A stretch of DNA of 64,000 bases from CAXBNB01 sp965267535 (lineage in GTDB: Bacteria > Bacteroidota > Bacteroidia > Cytophagales > Cyclobacteriaceae), in assembly GCA_965267535.1 (NCBI GenBank), contig OZ254082.1:744001-808000 (forward strand), in the 5' to 3' direction. The notes beneath the pieces were generated by a model. That model saw only the letters and a program-made list of their open reading frames with translations, was not told the origin of the DNA and did not search any database. Both the position numbers and the translations under genes were made by a program. This document shows positions 51,721-61,018 of the stretch, in pieces (within the stretch, counting starts at the first letter, position 1; every line of letters begins with the position of its first letter).

Positions 51721-52125
51721 ATGAAAAATACTTCAAAATTATTGACCGTAGCATTTGCCCTGGCACTCACTCTTTCATCATTTTCTTTGGTAGCCAAAGC
51801 AGATAAGTCCGTAGACAAAGCCAAAGCCGCAGTAGAAAACGCATCGCCAGACGACTGGAAAACATACGCCAAGTCTGCCCAGATTTTGATCCGCAAAAAA
51901 GCGGATATGTCGGAAGCAAAAAAATGGATAGAGAAATCGATAGCCATCAAAGAGACGCCTTTGAATCTGGAAGTAATGGGAGATTACTATGTGAAAAACA
52001 ACCTTCCGAAAAAAGCCATCAACTACTACATAAAGAGCATGGACAAAATGAAGGAGCAAAACGATGCGACCATAGACACATCGGCTATTCAGGATAAGAT
52101 AGTAAAAGCCTCTCAAATGAAATAA
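51721..52125 (+). CDS. small exported helical (TPR-like) protein
   Basis: A signal peptide (about residues 1-26) is followed by helix-rich sequence with Lys and Asp: EKSIAIKETPLNLEVMGDYY and KAINYYIKSMDKMKEQ, which recall tetratricopeptide repeats. No catalytic motif is seen. It has a strong terminator after it and no operon partner, and its function is unknown. Confidence 0.7.
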   Translation: MKNTSKLLTVAFALALTLSSFSLVAKADKSVDKAKAAVENASPDDWKTYAKSAQILIRKKADMSEAKKWIEKSIAIKETPLNLEVMGDYYVKNNLPKKAINYYIKSMDKMKEQNDATIDTSAIQDKIVKASQMK

Positions 52126-52156
52126 GTAGAATCTTCTGTTCATATATAGGAGATAG

Positions 52157-52185
52157 AAGGAGCTCAGCAATGAGCTCCTTTTTTT
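52157..52185 (+). terminator. intrinsic terminator with GCAA loop
   Basis: A perfect ten-base-pair stem (AAGGAGCTCA with TGAGCTCCTT), a GCAA tetraloop and a seven-base T-run lie 31 bases after the exported protein gene. Confidence 0.85.
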
Positions 52186-52255
52186 ATTGCTGATAAAACC
52201 AGCAGAGCACATTAATTTTACCTATCTTTAGTCTTCACTTAAATCTCACACTAAC

Positions 52256-53104
52256 ATGAAGAAAATACTTGTTCCCACCGATTTTTCAGCAGTTTCAGAG
52301 CATGCGTTAGATTTTGCCCGGCAGATAGCACGAGCAGAGAATTGTACAATACAGCTCATGAACGTAATCGAGCACCCCTCTGCTTCTACATTCAAAACCA
52401 TGGGAATCAATGAGTATGATCCTATGGAAAGCATTTATATCAAAAAGATGATAGAAAACGTGACCGCAAAAATGGATGAGATTACGGGTTCTGCTGATTT
52501 TGCGGGTATCAACATCCAGTCGAAAGTAGTGGTGGGAAACCCCTTTGTTGAAATAACAGAGGACATAGTAAACACAGAAACGGACCTGGTAGTGATGGGA
52601 AGTGAAGGAGCAGAGGGAATGGAAGAGTTTTTTGTGGGCTCCAATGCTGAGAAAGTCATCAGAACGGCAACCTGCCCGGTAGTGACAATAAAAAGTAAAA
52701 CCAACATAGAGGACATAAACGACATAGTGTTTGCCTCGGACTTTAAATCTTCGCAAGAGGGGATAGTAGCGTATGTAAAAGAAATGCAAAAATTATTCAA
52801 CGCTAAGCTTCACCTGGTTACCATCAATACCCCCAGCAGTTTTACCAGCACTCGTCACGATCTGGAGATGATGGAGGAGTTTATCGAAACCCGGGGTATA
52901 GAAGATTATACAGTAGAAGTATATAATGATTTTCAGGAAGAAGAGGGCATTATTAACTATGCGCAGGATATAGATGCAGACATGATAGCTCTCGGGACCT
53001 ATGGGCGCACAGGTATCTACCACTTTTTGGCAGGCAGTATAGCCGAAGATGTGGCAAATCATAGCCAGCGACCAGTGTGGACGTTCAGAATAGGAGAAAA
53101 ATAA
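52256..53104 (+). CDS. tandem universal stress protein
   Basis: This 282-residue protein has two Usp domains (about 1-145 and 150-282). The first has LVPTDFSAVSEHALDFARQI and GSEGAEGMEEFFVGSNAEKV; the second has VFASDFKSSQEGIVAYVKEM and GTYGRTGIYHFLAGSIAEDV, with the G-x2-G-x9-G-S nucleotide pattern. Tandem Usp proteins bind ATP and help under stress. It is followed three bases later by the SUI1 gene. Confidence 0.93.
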   Translation: MKKILVPTDFSAVSEHALDFARQIARAENCTIQLMNVIEHPSASTFKTMGINEYDPMESIYIKKMIENVTAKMDEITGSADFAGINIQSKVVVGNPFVEITEDIVNTETDLVVMGSEGAEGMEEFFVGSNAEKVIRTATCPVVTIKSKTNIEDINDIVFASDFKSSQEGIVAYVKEMQKLFNAKLHLVTINTPSSFTSTRHDLEMMEEFIETRGIEDYTVEVYNDFQEEEGIINYAQDIDADMIALGTYGRTGIYHFLAGSIAEDVANHSQRPVWTFRIGEK

Positions 53105-53107
53105 AGA

Positions 53108-53452
53108 ATGGCAAGAAAGAAGAGTTTTAAAAATAGAATAGGAGTCGTATACTCAACAGACGACTCCTTTGAGTATGACGAAGGGCAGGAACAGGAAGAA
53201 GAAACACTTCCCCAGGCGGAGCAGCGGCTTAAGGTACTGCTGGATAAAAAAAACAGAGGAGGCAAGCAGGTGACGCTCGTTACGGGCTTTGTGGGCACCC
53301 AAAACGATTTAACTGCTTTGGGGAAAATGCTAAAAAATAAATGCGGTGTTGGGGGTAATGTGAAAGATCGTGAAGTGCTCATACAAGGCGATCACCGTCA
53401 AAAAATAGGGCAAATCCTTGAAAAAGAAGGGTATGGAGTGAAAGTGCTCTAG
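53108..53452 (+). CDS. SUI1/YciH-family translation factor
   Basis: This 114-residue protein has a Lys/Asp/Glu-rich start and the SUI1 core KNRGGKQVTLVTGFVGTQND, then LGKMLKNKCGVGGNVKDREV and IQGDHRQKIGQILEKEG. It is related to eIF1 and can monitor start-codon choice. It is 3 bases after the Usp gene. Confidence 0.93.
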   Translation: MARKKSFKNRIGVVYSTDDSFEYDEGQEQEEETLPQAEQRLKVLLDKKNRGGKQVTLVTGFVGTQNDLTALGKMLKNKCGVGGNVKDREVLIQGDHRQKIGQILEKEGYGVKVL

Positions 53453-53559
53453 CCCTGCAACCCCCATGCTTTAGTAGGTGTGGCATGTGATTTTTGTTTC
53501 AGATAACATAAAGAATACCCTCAGTTTCTGCGATTTTTCTGTGTTTCCGATTTAGGGTA

Positions 53560-53567
53560 TAGTTTTG
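53560..53567 (+). promoter_or_regulatory. TAnnTTTG element at the sigma factor start
   Basis: The plus strand reads TAGTTTTG, a full match, and it overlaps the TTG proposed as the sigma factor start (53565). This is a reason to doubt either the start or the element. Confidence 0.35.
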
Positions 53568-54164
53568 CAAAAAAACAAGCCCCTGAAAAAGACGAAACAA
53601 TCGGAACAAATAGCCTTGCTACTCCCCCGCATTCAGCAGGGAGATATCAAAGCGTTTGAGCAGCTGTACGATCTGTATAAAGTGCAGGTATTCAATTTTT
53701 GCTACACCATATTGAAATCAAAAGCAGATGCTCAGGAGGTAGTTCAGGATACTTTTCTGAAAGTATGGCATTCCCGAGATCAGTTTCAGCAGATCATATC
53801 ATTTAATGGTTTTCTGTACCGTATAGCTAAAAACAATACCCTCAACAAAATCCGATTAAAAGTAGGTCAGCCTCAAAAGTACGATGAGCTTCGTGAAGAT
53901 TTTTCTACCTTGAATCAAACAGAAAATGAGGTGCTCTTTCACGAAATGAAAGAAATTCTGGATACCGCTATAGAAGCCCTGCCCCCCAAAAGGCAGGAAA
54001 TATTCAGACTGAGCAGAGAAGAGGGGCTCAGTCATGAGGAAATTTCCCAGCGATTAAATATTTCAGTAAATACAGTAAAAGGGCAAATGAGAAAAGCCCT
54101 GGCATTTATCAAGAGCTACAAAGAGTGGATTTCCATCTATCTGATACTCGCAAGTCAGGTGTAG
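53565..54164 (+). CDS. ECF-type RNA polymerase sigma factor
   Basis: The start is uncertain: the frame opens with TTG at 53565 and no ATG follows before the domain. The product has region 2 (DIKAFEQLYDLYKVQVFNFC, DAQEVVQDTFLKVWHSRD) and region 4 (LPPKRQEIFRLSREEGLS, HEEISQRLNISVNTVKGQMR). It is the FecI-like sigma factor of a transenvelope signal system with the next genes, FecR and SusC. Confidence 0.9.
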   Translation: MQKNKPLKKTKQSEQIALLLPRIQQGDIKAFEQLYDLYKVQVFNFCYTILKSKADAQEVVQDTFLKVWHSRDQFQQIISFNGFLYRIAKNNTLNKIRLKVGQPQKYDELREDFSTLNQTENEVLFHEMKEILDTAIEALPPKRQEIFRLSREEGLSHEEISQRLNISVNTVKGQMRKALAFIKSYKEWISIYLILASQV

Positions 54165-54267
54165 TTTTTTGGTTCAGAATTTTTTTTGAAAAAAAAGTAA
54201 AAGTAGAGTAACCCCACTTCCGGATCCCTGTGTCTTAGCTTGTAAGCACCATAAACAATAAAGCGTA

Positions 54268-55323
54268 ATGGACAGGCACCTCATCGAACGGTTTTTACAG
54301 GGCAATTTTACGGAGCAAGACCAGCAAAAGGTATACAATTGGCTTGCCGACCGAAACAAAGAGCATGAAGCAAACGCGCTGCTCAAAAGACACTGGGAAA
54401 CTGTAGACAAACAAAAAACACTGGTAGATGTAGACCTGAAAAATATTTATCAGCAGATACTACATGAAATAGAGGAAGAGCAGGTCATCCGAATGCTCGA
54501 AGATAATGCTGTGGTAGCTACCGAAAGTGAAAGCCATAGATGGACACCATGGATGACCGTGCTAAAGTACGCAGCTATAGTGGTGATGGCATTTGGGTTG
54601 GGGTATTTTGTGTTTCAGGCCACAGGTAGTTATATAGACAAGGCAGCCGATTCGGCTGCAGTTCGGTATGAAAAATCAACTTCCAGAGGTCAAAAATCTC
54701 ATTTTATACTCAAAGACGGATCCAAAATCGCTATGAATGCTGAGACCAAAATAGTGTATGATGCAGGGTATGGAGTGACAAACCGAAAGCTTACACTTAC
54801 CGGAGAAGCTTTTTTTGAAGTAGCTAAAAATGAAGACCTGCCATTTCAGGTGGAGGCCAACAATACAGTGACAACTGCATTGGGCACAGCTTTTAACATA
54901 TCTGCCTTCGACAATCACCAGCCTACCACGATATCGCTCACTTCTGGTAAAGTGCGAGTGATCAGTAAAGATAAAAACGGGGATCCGGGCTCAGAAGTGT
55001 CGCTGGTACCTGGTCAGGAGTGCCTGATGAACCGTTATGACCAACGGGCCATTGTCAGGGAGTTTGATCCCGAAAAAATTCTGTCGTGGAAAAACAACAT
55101 CCTGTATTTTGACAACACCCAAATGAGCGATTTGATAGAACGACTGGAGAGGTGGTACAATGTGGAAGTAGTAGTGGTAAACGAAGAACGAATGGAAGAG
55201 GTGAGAGGTACAGGGCAGTTCGAAAACGAGTCGCTTGAAAATGTGCTTCGGGTTTTGAGTTACTCATTACAGTTTGAATACAAGCAAAAAGGAGATACCG
55301 TAACGATAACTTTTAAAGATTAA
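54268..55323 (+). CDS. FecR-type anti-sigma factor
   Basis: This 351-residue protein has a cytoplasmic start, one membrane helix (WMTVLKYAAIVVMAFGLGYF, about residues 92-115), a FecR domain (LKDGSKIAMNAETKIVYDAG, TGEAFFEVAKNEDLPFQVEA, ALGTAFNISAFD) and a DUF4974 end (FDNTQMSDLIERLERWYNVE). It takes the signal from SusC's N-terminal domain and controls the sigma factor. Confidence 0.94.
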   Translation: MDRHLIERFLQGNFTEQDQQKVYNWLADRNKEHEANALLKRHWETVDKQKTLVDVDLKNIYQQILHEIEEEQVIRMLEDNAVVATESESHRWTPWMTVLKYAAIVVMAFGLGYFVFQATGSYIDKAADSAAVRYEKSTSRGQKSHFILKDGSKIAMNAETKIVYDAGYGVTNRKLTLTGEAFFEVAKNEDLPFQVEANNTVTTALGTAFNISAFDNHQPTTISLTSGKVRVISKDKNGDPGSEVSLVPGQECLMNRYDQRAIVREFDPEKILSWKNNILYFDNTQMSDLIERLERWYNVEVVVVNEERMEEVRGTGQFENESLENVLRVLSYSLQFEYKQKGDTVTITFKD

Positions 55324-55476
55324 AGAGATAAGAATGTTGAATACAAGTTAGCCTGTCTTTAGGGCCTCAAGGAGCGTCCGAAGAAAACTTATCCGGAATA
55401 CCCCATTCGCCAAAACAGTTATCCCGGATAAGTCAGAAAGTAGTAAAACCAAGTTTCACTAAATTTTTACAAAGAT

Positions 55477-58400
55477 ATGATTTTTAAACTATTACAATTA
55501 ATCACTATGGGTGTGAAGTACTCATTTTGGGGCATTGTTCTTCAGGCCGTGTTTATGGCAAACCTGATGGCTATTGAAGGTCAGGCTCAATACAGGAGTG
55601 TGAAAGATACTTATGTGAAATTAGAATTAACATCAGCTTCTATAGAAGAAGCGTTTAGTCAAATTCAACAGCAAACAAACTATACCTTCTTTTACAACAA
55701 AAAAGAACTGCGAAACACACCTGATTTTAGCAAAAAAACAGGAACGTATAGAGTGTCAGAAGTACTGATGGAAATTTCGCAAAAAGCAAAACTGAAATTT
55801 CGTCAGGTCAACAACAATATAGCCGTAACTCCCTTCAAGAAAGGTAGCAGAAGATCCGGTGCATTGGAAGTGATACTGGCTGAAGTGAAGATATCCGGAA
55901 AGATAACGGATGAAAATGGAGAGGGATTGCCTGGAGCATCCATAGTAGTGAAAGGTACTGCTAATGGTACTACGACAAATTTGGATGGTAAATATTCACT
56001 TACCACCGAAGAAGGTGCTACGCTGGTAGTATCTTATGTGGGTTATGCTACCCAGGAGATCGTGGTAGGCACCCGTAGTGTCATAGATATCAAAATGGAG
56101 CCTGACGCAGAGAGTCTGGAGGAAATAGTAATTACAGGCCTTGGCTTGGAAAAATCATCACGGTCTGTAGGGTATTCTATGCAGCAGGTAAAAGCAATTG
56201 AAGTGTTAGAAGCAGCACCGGTTGATCTGTCTCAAGGTTTACAGGGAAAAATCGCCGGATTGAACATTAGCACTTCCAATGGACTAAATAATGCATCGTC
56301 ACGAATAGTAATCAGAGGAAACAACAGTTTGTTTGGACGAAACCAGCCACTGATTGTGATAGACGGAGCTATCGTAGAAAACACCGAATTGGAGCAAGGT
56401 AACGTGGGTAACAATCAAGACAACTACAGAGACTGGGGAAATTACCTGAGCTACCTGGACATGTCTACCGTTGAGGAAATATCAGTATTGAAAGGACCCA
56501 ATGCTGCAGCGCTTTATGGAGCCAGAGGTGCCAATGGTGTTATCCTGATTACTTCCAAAAAAGGGAGAAAAAGAGATGGAGTAGGTATCAACTACAGCCA
56601 CACGACAAACTTCACTAATGTTACCCGTTTTCAGGAAGTGCAAAACGAATTTGGAGGTGGGTTCAGAGCAGGTCTGTTTACTGCAAACCCTGAGTTGCCA
56701 CAAACTGCTACCGGAGAAAGGTTTCCCGCGATTCTTTACCCCTACAACTGGAGTGGTAACCCATACCCGGGTTTTACAGGCATAGAGTCTTATCATGGTA
56801 CGGTACCCGGAGGGTACAATTCATGGGATTTGTTTAGCTGGTTTGGAGCAGGAGCTTCCTGGGGTCCTCGTATGGACGGCACTCAGGTACTGGGTTGGGA
56901 AGGCGATATGCGTCCCTATTCACCACAGCCAAACAACAGGGAGTACATGTACAAGACAGGCACAGAAAGCGTACACAATGTATCATTTTCTTCAGCTACA
57001 GACATGGGAAGTATTCGACTGGGAGTAGTAAGAAAAACCGGTGATGCCGTAGTAGAAAACACCGATTACAACAGTACAAGTTTTTCGTTGGGGTCGCGTG
57101 TCAATATATCGGAAATGTTTAGTGCGGACATTACAGCAGGTTACAACCAAAACTATAGATTGAATGCGCCTGAAATAGGAAACAACAATTCCTGGTCTAA
57201 GTTTTCCATCTATGGTATGTCCAGAGATTATTATCCTATCGAGAAAGACAAATATTTTGGTGAGGATGGTTACGATGGTTACCGGGTCAATTTCGGAGGA
57301 GCTTATCCTCATGCAGAGTATAGCAGAGACCTGTTCTGGCATGTATATGAAAACAACAGCCGTTTGTGGAGAGACGATTTCATATCAACTGTGAAACTTA
57401 ATGCTACCATCACTCCCTGGTTAGATGCATTTGTACGTACCTCTGCCAATGTGATCGGTACCCGATTCGAAGAGATTAACAATACACGAAACAACGACGG
57501 TGTTGGTTTAGGAGGCGGTAGTTACAGAAGCACTGTAAGTAAAGACAGAAGCTTCAATACGGATGTAATGGCTATTTTTCACAAAGAAAACGTGTTTGCC
57601 GATGGCTTTAATTTTAGTGCTACCTTGGGGTACAACCAATTTAAGCAGAACAACCGAAGTGTAAAGGCTGAGAACAACAGTGAGTTTAAAGTGCCCAATA
57701 TTTACTCGTTGAGTAACTGGAAAAACAGAAACGACACTAAGTTTTCTGAAGGCAGAAGAGATGTAGAGTCTTACTCGTACTTTGGATTGTTGGATTTATC
57801 CTACAAAAACTTCTTGTTTATGCAGCTGACAGGTAGAAACGACATTACTTCTACATTGGCACCAGACAACAATTCTACTTTTTATCCATCTATGAACGCT
57901 TCATTTGTGTTTAGTGATGCTTTCGATTTGGGAGCTGCTTCAGACATCCTTTCTTACGGATCGTTAAGGGTAGCATTGGGTAAAAGTGCGAATGCAACTG
58001 ATCCGTATCAGCTCAATGCATTTTTCGACACAGGATCGTTTGGCGGGCAGACGACCATTAGCCGTCCCGACGTAATCCCTCCGGCAAACCTAACTTTCCA
58101 GACCTCTACATCGAAAGAAATCGGATTGTCATTAGGCCTGTTGAAAAATGCGATTAATGTAGATTTCACCTATTACGACATATTGTCTGATAACCAAATC
58201 ATGGATGCCGCTGTAGCTCTGTCTTCCGGTGCTAATAAAGTAAGGTTCAACTCAGGAGAATTGAGTAACAAAGGAATCGAGTTTGTAATCAACGCAGATG
58301 TGATCAAAAACAGCAACTTTTCATGGAATGTAAGGTTCAACGGAGCTAAAAACACCAACAAAGTAATAGCGTTGGCCGAAGGTGTAGAAGAGCAGCAAAT

Positions 58401-59190
58401 TGCTACTGTATTTGGAAGCCTGGGAGCATTTATGAAAGCATCTCCGGGAGAAAACTACGGAACAATCTACGGAACAGACTTTGAAAGAGACGATCAGGGA
58501 AGAAAAATTGTGGAAAACATCTACGATAAAGATGATCCTACCAAAGTGATAGGTACGCAATACAGAGTAACACAGGATGTGCAGCCTATAGGCAATGCAG
58601 CTCCTAAAATGACAGGTGGTATTGGCAATACATTCCGATACAAAGGTTTTTCACTGTCTGCTTTGGTAGATTTCAAACTCGGTGGTGACATTTACTCTAT
58701 CGATCATGCTGTGTCTATGGGTAGTGGATTGGCACCAGAAACAGCTGCAGCAAGAAACGGAGGAGGGCTTCCTTATACCTACCCTGACGGCAGCACTGAC
58801 GATGTGGGTATGATCATGGACGGTTACAACATCGATGATGAAAGAACCAACGATAGAGTAATACACCCTATCTACTACTATGGTATCACATACGCAGGAT
58901 GGTCTCACCTCAACAGACCCAGAAGCTTGTCTGTGTTTGAAAACTCATGGGTGAAAATGAGAGAATTGACATTGACTTACAGGGTGCCGAAAGAGATCCT
59001 GCAGCGTACCAATGTGTTCCAGAGTCTGTCTGTCTCTTTTGTAGGTAGAAATCTGTTTTACCTGTACACCACCTTGCCCGACAAGCTGAACCCAGAGGCC
59101 ATTAACGGTACCGGTAACGGTCAAGGCTTGCAGTGGTCAGCATTTCCGAGCATGAGAACTCTAGGTTTCAGTGTTAATGTAGGATTTTAA
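55477..59190 (+). CDS. SusC/RagA-type TonB-dependent transporter with STN signalling domain
   Basis: This 1237-residue protein has a signal (about residues 1-37), an STN domain (about 45-115; SASIEEAFSQIQQQTNYTFF), a carboxypeptidase-like domain (about 133-215; GKITDENGEGLPGASIVVKG), a TonB plug with SusC motif LSQGLQGKIAGLNIS, and a 22-strand barrel to the terminal Phe. The STN domain explains coupling to FecR and the sigma factor. It takes up an unknown ligand, likely a glycan or peptide. SusD follows directly. Confidence 0.95.
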   Translation: MIFKLLQLITMGVKYSFWGIVLQAVFMANLMAIEGQAQYRSVKDTYVKLELTSASIEEAFSQIQQQTNYTFFYNKKELRNTPDFSKKTGTYRVSEVLMEISQKAKLKFRQVNNNIAVTPFKKGSRRSGALEVILAEVKISGKITDENGEGLPGASIVVKGTANGTTTNLDGKYSLTTEEGATLVVSYVGYATQEIVVGTRSVIDIKMEPDAESLEEIVITGLGLEKSSRSVGYSMQQVKAIEVLEAAPVDLSQGLQGKIAGLNISTSNGLNNASSRIVIRGNNSLFGRNQPLIVIDGAIVENTELEQGNVGNNQDNYRDWGNYLSYLDMSTVEEISVLKGPNAAALYGARGANGVILITSKKGRKRDGVGINYSHTTNFTNVTRFQEVQNEFGGGFRAGLFTANPELPQTATGERFPAILYPYNWSGNPYPGFTGIESYHGTVPGGYNSWDLFSWFGAGASWGPRMDGTQVLGWEGDMRPYSPQPNNREYMYKTGTESVHNVSFSSATDMGSIRLGVVRKTGDAVVENTDYNSTSFSLGSRVNISEMFSADITAGYNQNYRLNAPEIGNNNSWSKFSIYGMSRDYYPIEKDKYFGEDGYDGYRVNFGGAYPHAEYSRDLFWHVYENNSRLWRDDFISTVKLNATITPWLDAFVRTSANVIGTRFEEINNTRNNDGVGLGGGSYRSTVSKDRSFNTDVMAIFHKENVFADGFNFSATLGYNQFKQNNRSVKAENNSEFKVPNIYSLSNWKNRNDTKFSEGRRDVESYSYFGLLDLSYKNFLFMQLTGRNDITSTLAPDNNSTFYPSMNASFVFSDAFDLGAASDILSYGSLRVALGKSANATDPYQLNAFFDTGSFGGQTTISRPDVIPPANLTFQTSTSKEIGLSLGLLKNAINVDFTYYDILSDNQIMDAAVALSSGANKVRFNSGELSNKGIEFVINADVIKNSNFSWNVRFNGAKNTNKVIALAEGVEEQQIATVFGSLGAFMKASPGENYGTIYGTDFERDDQGRKIVENIYDKDDPTKVIGTQYRVTQDVQPIGNAAPKMTGGIGNTFRYKGFSLSALVDFKLGGDIYSIDHAVSMGSGLAPETAAARNGGGLPYTYPDGSTDDVGMIMDGYNIDDERTNDRVIHPIYYYGITYAGWSHLNRPRSLSVFENSWVKMRELTLTYRVPKEILQRTNVFQSLSVSFVGRNLFYLYTTLPDKLNPEAINGTGNGQGLQWSAFPSMRTLGFSVNVGF

Positions 59191-59201
59191 TTTTGAGAAC
59201 G

Positions 59202-60794
59202 ATGAGAATACATAATATAAAAATCAATAGAGGAATAGCTGTTCTTTTTGCCTGTGTAGGTGTGTTGTTTATCACTTCCTGCGAAAAGGACTTTGGAGAT
59301 ATAAATGATAGCTATGAGGCAAAACTGTACGAAGCGAACGTGCCGGGCTTGTTCAATAGCATAGTATCTAAGACCAAGAAAAACGGTCATCATTACAGAA
59401 TACCTGTAGCCTGGCTCTACCAGTGGAACCAATCGGCAGCTATGTATGCTGCATCCGGTTACAGGCTCGACGACCATACCACTGATCCCTGGAAAGACTA
59501 CTACCGTAGTTTGGCCAATGCGCATGAATTAGAAAGGTTGATCGAAATAGATGAAAACGCCAGCAACATGACCAACATAAAGGCCATGGTGAAAGTGCTG
59601 ATGGCATACAGAGCACTGACCACTACATTGCTGTATGGCGATATACCCTATTTCGATGCAGGGCTGGGCTTTGAGGATCCTACCAAGTTCAGACCAGCAT
59701 ATGATTCACAAAAAGAGGTGATGGAAGATGCAATAAACAAATTGACCGAAGCTATGAGTGAGTTTTCCAATAGTGCAGATCAGGTGACACTGGGCTCGTC
59801 CGACATGCTTCTCGGAAATGATGTAGATATGTGGGTAAAGTTTGCCAATTCATTGCGCCTTTACTATGCTATGGTTATGGTAGAAAAAAATGCAGCATTT
59901 GCAGAACCCATCATAACTTCAGCGCTGGGGCAGCCGCTTTTAAGTGCGGATGAATTTGTATCGCTGGATCCGGCTAATATTTCTGAGCTTGAACACAACA
60001 GGTCCGGATTTTACAGAGGGAACTCGTATGTGAGAATGGGGTCAACCATGTTTGAAAACATGTCGAGTACCAATGCAGTAGACGGTTCAGGGATATACGA
60101 TTTAAGATGTAATATCTTCTTTGAACCTAACGAAGATGATGAGTGGGTGCCGTACCCACAAAACCCGGCATCTGGTACTGTAGCGGTGACTGGCAATCCC
60201 AATGTAGCGAGCAGAGTGAGTGGAGACTGGAATGCCAGCAGATCAAATTTTGCGGCAATCAATGTTTACTATACAGAAGACAGAACCATTCCTCAGTTTT
60301 TGATCACAGGGTCGCAGATTAGCTTTGTAAAGGCAGAAATCTACAACAGAGGACTGGCAGGAGTGACGCCAAACGCAGCTATGGCTGAGCAGTTTTACGA
60401 AGAAGGCATTACTGCATCGGTGAACTTTTGGTACAAACATGCCAATGGCTCAGCTATTTGGACGGTAAACAAACCAGCCGAAGCACCTACTGCAGCTGAG
60501 CTAAACGACATGTTAACGCATCCGGAAGTAGCCTACAGTGCCGATCCGGCCACTGCGCTGGAGCAGATATACAAGCAAAGCTGGATATCGCTGTTTCATC
60601 AGCCATTCGAATCCTGGAATCTGCAACGCAGAACCGGTAACGCTACCCCCGGAGTACCGCTTACTTCAAGTTTAGTGGAGAATTTCAACAGGTTGACTTA
60701 CCCTCCATCGGAGCGGGAGGCCAACCGCCAAAACTGGCAGGCAGCTACCACGGGTGATTATTCAGAAACCCTGAAAATGTGGTTTCAGCAGTAA
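59202..60794 (+). CDS. SusD/RagB-type surface lipoprotein
   Basis: I use the ATG at 59202 over a TTG at 59193. The lipobox is LFITSCEKD. The body matches the SusD-like second group: EANVPGLFNSIVSKTKKNG, MVKVLMAYRALTTTLLYGDI, FDAGLGFEDPTKFRPAYDSQ, and later EGITASVNFWYKHANG and QAATTGDYSETLKMWFQQ. It forms the lid of the SusC pore. No enzyme gene follows. Confidence 0.93.
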   Translation: MRIHNIKINRGIAVLFACVGVLFITSCEKDFGDINDSYEAKLYEANVPGLFNSIVSKTKKNGHHYRIPVAWLYQWNQSAAMYAASGYRLDDHTTDPWKDYYRSLANAHELERLIEIDENASNMTNIKAMVKVLMAYRALTTTLLYGDIPYFDAGLGFEDPTKFRPAYDSQKEVMEDAINKLTEAMSEFSNSADQVTLGSSDMLLGNDVDMWVKFANSLRLYYAMVMVEKNAAFAEPIITSALGQPLLSADEFVSLDPANISELEHNRSGFYRGNSYVRMGSTMFENMSSTNAVDGSGIYDLRCNIFFEPNEDDEWVPYPQNPASGTVAVTGNPNVASRVSGDWNASRSNFAAINVYYTEDRTIPQFLITGSQISFVKAEIYNRGLAGVTPNAAMAEQFYEEGITASVNFWYKHANGSAIWTVNKPAEAPTAAELNDMLTHPEVAYSADPATALEQIYKQSWISLFHQPFESWNLQRRTGNATPGVPLTSSLVENFNRLTYPPSEREANRQNWQAATTGDYSETLKMWFQQ

Positions 60795-60826
60795 TACACC
60801 ATTGATACAATAGATAAGCCTTAAGA

Positions 60827-60877
60827 GAGGCTGTCTCGGAAAGAGTATTTGCCGCCTTTCCGGACAGCCTCTTTTTT
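60827..60877 (+). terminator. intrinsic terminator of the SusCD operon
   Basis: A 16-base-pair stem with one bulged T (GAGGCTGTCTCGGAAAG with CTTTCCGGACAGCCTC), 12-base loop and a T-run lies 33 bases after the susD stop. Confidence 0.85.
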
Positions 60878-61018
60878 ATTTTGAAGAAAACAGGAAAAAG
60901 AGAAACCTTAAGCTTCTACCTGCTGTTTATGATATTTTTAAATCCTTAGCATATCTTGCAGTTTTTTTAAAACATAAACCGTCGGTTTGTAGTTACAGAG
61001 AAAAAGTAAAACGATTTC

